Source: Hexactinellida sp. DTS-2022 (taxonomy: Eukaryota > Porifera > Hexactinellida). Taken from it: a DNA stretch of 64,000 bases. The notes beneath the pieces were generated by a model that was not told the DNA's origin, ran no database searches, and saw nothing but the letters and a program-made list of their open reading frames with translations. The stretch covers positions 1,426,001 through 1,490,000 of the forward strand of contig JAPNXP010000004.1 in the NCBI GenBank assembly GCA_028753945.1, given 5' to 3'. Shown in pieces: positions 55,170 through 64,000 of this stretch (positions are counted from its first letter, which is position 1; each line of letters starts with the position of its first letter). The translations under genes and the position numbers were made by a program.

Positions 55170-56640
55170 TGTATGTAATATCCGAGTGAAATCGAATAAG
55201 TACCTAAAATAAATTTTTAATGATTCATTAACGGGTCTATCACTTTTGCGTACATTTCATTTGCGTACATTCATTTGCCTACAGTGTTTTTATTTGGCAG
55301 TAGCGAGTAATACATTTGCGTACATCATTCAATTTATCATTTTGTGCATAACTATAATTCTATTGGAAACTTTAATTAATGATATAACTGTATATTAGAA
55401 AATGCATTTAATTAAATGTGGAGTTGGTAACAAAAAATAACAGTCTAATACACAACTTATAGTAAGATTTTGAACGAAACCCCACGCAGGTATAATAGTG
55501 TCGGTCTGTGTGCGAAATAATGTATAAAGTTTATTTACGATTTTTCGTTCTGAATGGATAAGTTTCCATCATGAGATCACTTATTTGTCCCCTTTGATGA
55601 AGACACTAATCGAAAGGTTAAGTCATTTGTAGCCATTTATTATTTCTCTTACCAGTATTCGGTCGTTTTGTACATTTTATGCATGTCAAAAAGTCTAAGT
55701 TTGTCTAAATCACTTGTATTCTTGTGTTTTCAGATAATAACTCTTTTGTACGCAAGTTTAGTGTATGTAACTGTGAAATGAATACACTGTACACAAATGA
55801 TATGTACGAAATGAGCGTCTCCCTTCATAAACAATATAACAACACTTTGGTGGCCTACGCTGGAAGTATTGTTTGCTCAAAATCATTTTATTAAAAAGTG
55901 GTTGGAATAATAATCACCAATTTAATCAGATGGTCTCTAGAAATATGATAAAGCGCTATTAACTACATTTAGTGATTACGTAAGTCGAATATTGTAATAC
56001 CAATATTAGCAGTCACTCCAGCTACTATCTCTACTTACACTAACACGAAAGAAATTTCTAATTACGTGTGTAATTCACAAGATGCTCCAAACAAAATCTT
56101 AGGCATGAATTGGCTATATCTAATTAAGAGTGATCCATCAGCAAATATTTAATGTAGTGTTATTAAGAACTCTGCACTATAGACAACTCGAGTTACATTA
56201 TACAATTTTCGCAGATGGTAAAACTGTCGCAATCTAGATGGAAATAGCAACTATCTTATAAATCTACAAATATGTAATATAATGTAGAACAGCTTATTAA
56301 ATACTTTGAATGGACATCTGCAGGGAGACAAAACAAATCTAATTACCATTATATGACTGCTATTCACACACACTTCTAACCATATAATTAATAACAGTAC
56401 ATTAAAATAATGAATAATTCCTTAAGGAGTCAAAATTAGACTAATAAGTAATTTGATAGGCATGTGTTGTGGGGAATTTATGTCTTACGAAAGAGAGTAG
56501 TATTAATTATATTATTAAATATTCAACGAACATAAGTGTATTTACATCAATTGTATTCTATTGAACAAATCACTTTTGGAAGATGGACGTATACTGTTAT
56601 ATTATAGTATAATAGGTAGACTTAATTGCAAAACTTAATA
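55170..56640. other. No gene recognised; probably RhoGAP intron
   Basis: Short tttgcgtacatttcattt repeats at about 55245-55330, with ttgtacgcaag and gtacacaaatgatatgtac near 55750-55810 in inverse, may be worn ends of an element. No exon found. Confidence 0.4.
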
Positions 56641-56814
56641 CAGTGGATGCCGGTTATAAGCACATCGTCGGGTACTGCACTTAATGTGCTTATAACCGAC
56701 ATGTTCTTATAACCGATATAAATTATACAGGATATATGGCAACCGTTTTCCAACATAGTGTGCTTATATCCGATATGTTCTTAAAACCAGTGTGCTTATA
56801 TCCGACATCTACTG
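56641..56814. mobile_element. pogo/Tigger-like MITE (CAGTGGATGCCGG family)
   Basis: Ends cagtggatgccggttataag and cttatatccgacatctactg, TA on both sides. Same family and orientation as 20916 and 30258. Confidence 0.88.
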
Positions 56815-56879
56815 TATGTATTTAAGTAAGTAGACATCATCATAGTTTTGCTATATTATTCGAATTAATTTAATAATAA

Positions 56880-57640
56880 TCTATATTTTAAATCTCGGTT
56901 GTTGTGTGTGTGGTCCGTGTGTGTATTTGTTTGTTTGACCACATCTAATAAAGGTGATGGGGGGAACAGAAAACGAGTTAATAATTGAGGTAGAGACTAA
57001 CTTCCAAAGTAATATTAGGCAGGAGTGGGATTGGTTAACCGTTCTGAAGTTACGGTTCCGGTTCTATTTCTCGCCACGGTTAACCGCCCAACCTACTCAA
57101 TACAATTAATCCTATATAAAATTTTGAGTATACTATAGAAAAAGACACAGTTTTATTAAGTATAATTCCATAAGTACATTAACTGATACATTTCGTACTT
57201 AAGTAAAATTAAAAACAACGTTGTCTAACAATAAGAAATTTATTAAGTGGTGTGGGAAATGGATTCATGACTATCACATTCTAATAAAGTACACATAATT
57301 TAAATATTTTATAGAATAATTTCATAATAACTCTGCTGATATTCAACAAGCGGCTGACTGTTTGTTAAAATCTGTAAGCGTTAATCGATGTCACCACGGT
57401 TAATCGCTAAGCCGGTTAACCGAATCCAGCCTTGTAATAGATAAACAAGTATGCGGATTAAGAATTAATGTTAACAAATTTCTAATATGAATACGTATTG
57501 TTGTTGTTTACTAAATAGCTAAATTAATATATATTAGTGATGTTTGCAAAATAGGTACAAAATAGGTTGTCTTGAGACAAAATAGATCAACATTTTCGAA
57601 ATATTGGAAGTTATCTAGAAAGTAGTTTTCGACGATAAAA
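56880..57640 (+). mobile_element. Helitron 5' part with inserts
   Basis: The start tctatattttaaatctcgg and the following (gt)n and tttgtttgtttga tract match the family at 54391. Body words (aggtaaac, gaatacgtattgttgttgt) recur at about 57440-57500 after a ggttaacc element. The 3' terminus is not seen. Confidence 0.55.
57020..57434. mobile_element. ggttaacc-family element
   Basis: The ends caggagtgggattggttaac and ggttaaccgaatccagccttg are inverted. Inside are gaagttacggttccggttct and cgttaatcgatgtcaccacgg. It interrupts the Helitron. Fragments of the family are at 2228, 11265, 23236 and 30600. Confidence 0.65.
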
Positions 57641-57649
57641 TAGGAATAT

Positions 57650-58208
57650 GCTGACCGGCCAAAAGTATTTGAACATCAATATGATGAATTAATATGTATA
57701 TTCAAGCTTCTAGCAGCATAATAACAATAGTAAATGCTAGAAATGGTTGTTGACATAAAGTGATATGTCAAGTATAATAAAATGGCAATATATTTGAATT
57801 TAAATTGTTATCGAGAGGTCTTAAACTCATTAACTATATAATTATCTAATTAATTATATAATTTATGATCTTTATGAAGCAATTACAATATTTAAATTCT
57901 GATTTCAGATTTGAATACTACATAGTCTAATTACTCTAGGTGCACAATTTCTAATCACTACGATCATTTCCCACTGAGATACACCCACATTCCCATTTGC
58001 GCCGCAAGTGGCAAGTGGCAGGTACACTTATGCCACTTCATGGGTATTTTATAAAATTGACTTAAAATAAGAATGTTATGAAGTTTATTACTATAGTAAT
58101 ATATTTAAAGCTTTTTAGTAGTAGTTTAAACAGCCGTCAACAAATTATTAGCAGCATATTGTGTCTGGAATATTATTCCTATTGTTTAAATACTTTTGGC
58201 CAGTCAGT
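57650..58208. mobile_element. Tc1-like MITE (CTGACnGGCCAAAAGTATTT ends)
   Basis: The left ctgaccggccaaaagtattt and right aaatacttttggccagtcag are inverted. The words resemble Tc1 termini. TA lies at both sides (tatg... / ...gtatat). No transposase frame. Confidence 0.65.
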
Positions 58209-58220
58209 ATATGTTTATAC

Positions 58221-58435
58221 CAAGGTTGAAACCGAATACTGATGCATTTTGGTTGAACCGAATATTATTTGCCGAATAGCTGATGTTTGGTTGCCAACCT
58301 GATACGTATTAGTATTCGGTATTCGGATCACTATTCGGTATTCGGTTGACAATCTGATATCATTATTCGGTATTCGGTCTCCCGACCGAATATTATCAGT
58401 ATTCGTATTCGGTTACTCAACCGAATATCAGTATT
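58221..58435. mobile_element. Fragment of the CAAGGTTGAAACCG hAT-like family
   Basis: Begins caaggttgaaaccgaatact and consists of attcggtattcgg and accgaatactgat words as in 17235-17601. The right end is not identifiable. Confidence 0.55.
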
Positions 58436-59241
58436 CCAGTTATGTGTCGTTTCCATAGTATTTGCATTAAACTCAGTTCCTTCCAAAACTATACATACTA
58501 CAAATGTTTATTGCCCTAAGCACACGTATTATATTGATAAGACGGGGGACACCACTCAATTGAAAACGTACATCAACTAAGTAATTAAGTGACGCTGAGC
58601 ATATTCACCGATATTTCATACAATAAGTTATACTTATAGACGTAATAGCATACGTGGACCCCTTGCCCACTGGTGGACGATATTTAGAGAATATGTACAG
58701 TGTAATTTTTTGTAAAAAAATATATCACAACTAAATAGTATTTCTTTGTCAAACTATATTATCCTCGAAACAGTGACCCAATTAATTGGAGTCGACTGTA
58801 TAAATCAATTTAGAATAAATGGAGAGATCAGATTAATTACATCATATAAGTTCGAAACTTGTTTGCAAAATGATGGTTGATGAACAAATTTAAATGGCGC
58901 CAAGTGTTTGGCATAGTTAAACCTATAATAAATCATTGCCCACAGTATTGATGTCTAAATTATTATATCAATTTCAAGGGAGGCAGGAAATAATATCATA
59001 ACAATATTTATGTCAACAGACCACCGAGACCTAAGTCTAACCAAGGTAACGAAAGATATTGTCAATTAAATTGGTAAATCAACTTTATTAATTAACAAAA
59101 CGACCTTGTAAGTACCTCGTTTATGCAGAAATACACATATAAATTGACCGAAAGGATCAGGTTTTTATTATGTTGTAAGACTAAGAAATCCAGTTAAGGA
59201 TATAGGGAATATGCAGAATGTTAGGCAGAAAGTATGAAATA
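58436..59241. other. No gene seen
   Basis: AT-rich, with no recognised exon or element end. Confidence 0.4.
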
Positions 59242-59851
59242 CAGAAGTGGTTCCCAACCTTTTAACTCGCGAACCCCCTGATACCCGAAAATTTTGTGGT
59301 GCACCCCCAGGACATACCTAAGTCTGAATGATTCTATTGACAAGGGCATCGATTATAAAAACAGGTGGGAGGTGAACATCATATGGTCTCATTAGGATGA
59401 AAAGCGTCAGTATGTAATAATATCACAAGGTTAATCTAAGTATACATGGATTTATAGACGAGCGAGCGCAGCGAGCGAGAAAAATTTTCTGGGGTGAAGA
59501 GGATTTTCAAATATCATTGAGTATTACTAACAATTTATGACAACAATATTTTGCTGATTTAGGGAGGATGAAATTATGAGGTGCACCAATATTGGGGGGG
59601 GGGGAGGGCGAATGCCCAAAGGTAGGTTGTGGTAAATGGACCAATACGGACCAAGCCCCAAGCCCTCTTTGAAAAAGCGTCGGGTAACTTACAGAACACA
59701 ATAGAAATAAATCAATGTAGTTGAGTAATCAGAATTTAACTTGTAGATTATAACTATATTTAAAAACTTTATTTTAAAATGCTCAATATTCACTCCACTC
59801 CTTGTCCCGTGCACCCCCAAGGGGTTCATGCACCCCAAGTTGGGAACCACC
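59242..59851. mobile_element. hAT-like element (AGTGGTTCCCAACC ends)
   Basis: The ends cagaagtggttcccaacctt and agttgggaaccaccg are inverted. gtgcacccccaggacat / gtgcacccccaaggggttc lie inside both. gaaata borders both sides. A block gagcgcagcgagcgagaaaa at about 59463 resembles the MULE family. Confidence 0.7.
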
Positions 59852-59858
59852 GAAATAT

Positions 59859-60030
59859 AGTACTTTTATTATGAACATTAAAGGGACCCAATATTGTGTT
59901 CATAATAGAGATACTTCCAATAATCGAACTCGACTTAATACAAACCCTATGTAAGTTGGAAATTGGGACCATAGGGCTTGTTCATAAATTAAGCAGACGA
60001 AAAATTGTTCACAATAAACAGACCTGACTG
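59859..60030. mobile_element. pogo/Tigger-like MITE (CAGTCAGGT family), left end lost
   Basis: ttttattatgaacatt... to ...gacctgactg before TA matches 1846-2043 (cataatagagatactt, tacaaaccctatgtaagttg), but the outer ~10 bp on the left are missing. Confidence 0.75.
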
Positions 60031-60428
60031 TAGTTAGATAAACCTTTTGTGGAGTAGTACTATTTAAATAATTTTATACATTCGACTCTGGTTAGCTATA
60101 AACACCAGAATACCATCGAAATTTGTTCGCATTATTCGAAATTCCTACTAAGAGGCGTCATTGAGATTAAAAGGCTTTAGGGCCGAAAGAGTTCACATAT
60201 ATTCACAGTGTTTGTATTCACGAGAGTCTACTCTAAAAGGATGATCAATGTAATTTATAATTTAATAAAATTAGTTTTATGGGTCGCATTTTTAAAGTAG
60301 AAGCCAAAGTTGTCGATCAGTTGTTACGCACATTTATAAAGCTTACATACCCCGCACCTGGAAAAACATGGGACCCTGGTATTCTCTAGGTCATACCAAC
60401 ACAGACTGATATTTATAGAAACAATATA
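60031..60428. other. No gene; worn pogo-like fragments
   Basis: tcgactctggttagctataa at 60083 and acgagagtctactct at about 60222 look like degraded inverted ends. Nothing coding. Confidence 0.35.
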
Positions 60429-60612
60429 CAGTCGACTCTCGTTATAACAAAGTGCTTGGGACCTATAAATTTCTTCGTTATATCCGGATATTCGTTATAA
60501 GGCAATATAAGCAGATAATAATTAATGCATTTAGTGCTCTGGGGGAAAATTTCCATTTCGTTATAAGAGGGTATTTCGCTATATCCGACTTCGTTATAAC
60601 GGGAGTTCACGG
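60429..60612. mobile_element. pogo-like MITE (CAGTCGACTCTCGTTATAAC ends)
   Basis: TA before cagtcgactctcgttataac and TA after gttataacgggagttcacgg. The inside carries cgttatatccgg/cgctatatccga and ttcgttataag as in 63262. No ORF. Confidence 0.7.
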
Positions 60613-60844
60613 TATTACAATTTTGAGTAGTGATTATTCATTGCGAAATGTATTCTCAATATCAACTGCTTCAATATATTAAAATGTCAGTCTAGTTCAA
60701 ATATGTTTTAACTTTTAACATAAAGTATATTTACAAGAGAAACTATATAAAAATGTATTGATTCAAGCAATATTAGATAACCAAACCTAAAGAAGTGCTC
60801 TCAATGATATTGCTTCTAACTTTGAGTATATTCTAGTGAACTAA

Positions 60845-61106
<262 letters not shown>

Positions 61107-61959
61107 GAGTTCGAAAAAATGAATATTTTTAATTCATGACGTTAAAACCACATTATAATATAAAGAGTCTAGAGGGTGTCAGGCAGGCCGGGCCTATAGA
61201 GGGCCCATAAATTTATAAAGCAACAAAATGTTATCAGAATAATTTCATCGGACCAAAGTAACCAACATTTGAACAACGAAAACAACCGACCCACAAGAGG
61301 TGTATAAAACACGCATTTGTGTTGAAATTACCTATTACCTAGTTATGTGTCAAACCTGATTGTCGGATTCTGATAAACTTAATTTTAAGGAGTTCCAAAT
61401 ATATAATGGGTAGTAAAAAGGCTAAGAACACCGTAAACACAAACACGTTATACCATAATCATACTAGTGGCTGTTAAAATAATTTTAAATTCATTTCAAT
61501 GTAATCAGTTAATTAATAGGGAATTCGAAAACACAACAATTTGAAACAGACATTTAATTCAAGACAATTTGATACTTGATATATGTTTGTTGTTTAAGAA
61601 AAGTCTCGGTTTTGTAGAGCCTATATTCAAATATTTTCATGAGAATTAGCTTAGAAACCTCGCGGCTACAGCACGAGTAGCCGTGATCAACATTGGGCCA
61701 ACTCAAATTTTGGATCAATCAATATGTGAATTATGTTGCATAAACAAAATCAAAATTTAGTTATGCCCAAAATGTTGAAAGTCGATGAATCTTTCAATAT
61801 GACTTAATTCATAAAGTATTAAATTACGTCATTACTACGTTATCATAGTGCATCAAACCCAGTTATACACCCTAATTGCGCCTATGCTAGTGGGCTAGTA
61901 TTTAATTCATTGAAAAGTAGAATAGAACTTGTGATCAGAAATTACCTACTTTTAATATA
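61107..61959. other. Rab gene intron, no element recognised
   Basis: Sequence after the splice donor. No second Rab exon, no clear repeat. Confidence 0.5.
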
Positions 61960-62577
61960 CGAGCCCTTCGGTATCGTTCACTTTGCGACGGTTCTGCGCT
62001 TCACGCCTCAATTGACATTCGCTGCGCGGCCTTACTACGCCTTTAAACTAATCATTTAGAATTATACATCTCTGTGGTATATTAAATATATTCCTCATAA
62101 AGTCCCCTTAATAAAATGCTACACATTGTAATATGTTTGGGAAATTCAAATACCTACTCTCATTAGTAGCTCAATAAATTTCAGTTGCACGATAAGGATA
62201 GCTCGAATCCAAATAATACTAAAAGAAAAACATGCAATAGAATAGACAAATGATTTATTGGTTAGATGAATTAATTTTCAATCAATCAGATTGCAGCCTC
62301 AGAAAATATTTCTATTATGCACAGGCTATTTATACTAATTGAATAAGTTAGCTAATCCATACTAACAAACCCTCAAATTTAATTGGCTAACATATTTTGT
62401 CACCTTTAAACGTGAATATTTCTCTTCAAAAACCAATAGATCGTTGTCGCAGTACAAATTACCCCTGTATACACATTTTCAGCTTTCTGGGACTCGTAGC
62501 CTTTCCAATTAATTCTGGACAAACAAACAAACAAACACACACGCAAACAAACAACAATTGCGCTTTTAATATATAGA
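61960..62577 (-). mobile_element. Non-autonomous Helitron in the Rab intron
   Basis: On the minus strand it starts tctatatattaaaagcgcaa after A, has (gttt)n and (gtgt)n tracts, and ends gataccgaagggctcg before T. The 3' hairpins gccgcgcagcg and gtcgcaaagtgaac are slightly worn. Confidence 0.8.
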
Positions 62578-63261
62578 TTCACGGTGTTCTCATTATGCAT
62601 CTGATTTGTTTAATTTAATACTTCTTACTGGCGTCTCTGGTCTAGACATTAAAATGTATAAATTATTTATTTCAGATAAAAGGAAAAATAATGATTTCGA
62701 AAATTGTGTAAATACTTTGTACAGATAAGTTAATAATTCCTCGATCCCATACCATCCTACTAGCTGAGATATCACAGTTAATACACAGTGACTTTGCTTA
62801 TTTTGTCACTTATGTCTCATGCAAAAATCTCCAATCTTAAAGTGTTCCCTTCTGTTTAATATGTAGTTGAGTTTATTGACAAATCGGTTGTTTTTAGCTT
62901 CTCTTGCAGTGCATCAAGGTGGTCAAAACCCCGATTTCAACTGAGTTCACTTCTCTAATTGTGATGTTCCCTAATAATTACTACCTATTTAGTTTACTTC
63001 CTCAACGTTAGTCCAGTCCTTACTCTACAATTTATCCATCTGGGACCTCTTTCCCACTGGTAACCTATATTCTCACTGTATGGATACACAACTGTAGTAT
63101 GGTCAATAATAAACAAAGGATAACAAATGACCGGTTGGGGCACCGATTAAGATTATATTTCATATTCTGAACAATTTTGACTTAAATATCTGAAATTGAG
63201 CATTTTGGAACTCAACTTTACATATTTTACTCTAAATTAAAAGAGACAGTCGACTTTTATA
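62578..63261. other. Rab gene intron, continued; nothing recognised
   Basis: A possible acceptor tctcttgcag at about 62909 is followed by sequence that does not encode Rab motifs, so it is not called as an exon. Confidence 0.45.
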
Positions 63262-63565
63262 CAGTCAACTCCCATTTATTACGAAGTGCTCGGGACCGTA
63301 GTTTCATTTCGTTATAAGCGGAGTTTGTTATAACCGGAGTTCGTTATAAGCGGAGTTCGATCTTAAAAGAGTTCATTAAAAGTTGAATTTCGTTGTCACC
63401 GGAATTCATTATAAACGGATCTCATTATAACCGGAGTTCGTTATATCCATTTCGTTGTAACCGAAGTTTTAATAATGTAATAAGATAGAAGGATTTCCGG
63501 ACCATTGAATGACTTATAAGCAGGTACTTCGATATATCCGACTTGGTTTTATCAGGAGTTGATTG
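63262..63565. mobile_element. pogo-like MITE of cgttataaccggag repeats
   Basis: TA then cagtcaactcccatttatta; ggttttatcaggagttgattg then TA. The body repeats gttataagcggagttc / gttataaccggagttc about six times. Related to 38892-39407. Confidence 0.75.
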
Positions 63566-64000
63566 TATTAACAATATTATTGGTATAGCTATATTGCAGC
63601 ATTTGATTACCATAATTGATTTTATAATATTTTTATAATATATTAATAAAAATATTTAAACCGAAATAAATCTTGGTTTGTTAATTGCATCTCTGGCATA
63701 AAAAATCAAAGAATTATTTTTTGCGTTTCCATTTACTTCTAATACTCGCCCATCTAGTGGGAGGAGAGAGGAGGTATATTGTCACTGTATACCATCTGCA
63801 CCTGCCCTTACTAACATTAATAATCTATAACAACATAGCACTATTTCAATTAGAGTAAGCTTTATCTATCCTCCTACGAATACTTTGCTTCCATGCTCTA
63901 ATATTACAATAAATGAAATACTATCAATTTTTCATAATTGGGTATTCGTTACTTATAACTCGTATGATATGACATAGTGCAAAAAGCTAACAATAGAGCA
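63566..64000. other. No gene seen to window end
   Basis: AT-rich, probably still within the Rab intron. Confidence 0.4.

Noticed and set aside
62900..63000. Second Rab39 exon after tctcttgcag
   Set aside because: The following frames lack the expected Rab sequence after switch II.

Overview
The window looks like AT-rich nuclear DNA of an invertebrate animal. The host genes are clear metazoan families: MOB2, ELOF1, a RhoGAP domain, Rab39 and a membrane-anchored EGF protein. They have spliceosomal GT-AG introns or are intronless. No operons or ribosome binding sites are seen. The species cannot be named from the sequence. Most of the window is transposable elements, many inserted into one another, and most are short non-autonomous copies.

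Layout. 1-6.4 kb holds an integrase/OTU-protease element: one OTU reading frame open to the left edge, three intact integrase exons, then a frameshifted second OTU. 6.4-14.4 kb has a compact structured unit, a 46-bp satellite with an eight-monomer higher-order repeat, an unidentified coiled-coil ORF and inverted-repeat elements. 14.4-15.1 kb (minus) encodes a secreted or membrane-anchored protein whose ectodomain resembles the N-terminal beta-sandwich region of M35/deuterolysin-type proteins. 15.6-18.1 kb is a threefold tandem unit carrying palindromic MITEs. 18.1-21.1 kb holds two oppositely oriented Helitrons and nested MULE, hAT and pogo-like elements. 21.5-24.1 kb is a nest of palindromes, one with near-identical arms of about 550 bp, abutting a truncated Ty3/gypsy-type integrase (24.1-25.6 kb).

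27.8-28.5 kb holds an apparently intact, intronless MOB2-like gene. 28.7-30.0 kb is another nest, with a second copy of the 21.5-kb element and a 34-bp palindrome made only of its two outer ends, flanked by a 7-bp target duplication. 35.8-36.5 kb encodes a three-EGF type I membrane protein. 41.5-43.5 kb is a broken THAP/P-element-like transposase. 44.3-46.7 kb is a broken FLYWCH/MULE transposase enclosed by the same ends found on non-autonomous copies at 19.3-20.1 and 31.4 kb. 52.6-54.2 kb (minus) has ELOF1 and the last exon of a RhoGAP gene. 60.86-61.1 kb (plus) is the first coding exon of a Rab39-like GTPase with an unusual P-loop and a His at the catalytic Gln position.

The host genes are unrelated in function (transcription elongation, NDR-kinase regulation, Rho and Rab signalling, cell surface) and show no sign of working as a cluster. 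The connected biology is in the mobile elements: at least hAT, pogo/Tigger-like, Tc1-like, MULE, P-like, Helitron, integrase-OTU and gypsy types coexist. Several non-autonomous hAT-like copies have bodies built almost entirely from one short motif repeated many times.
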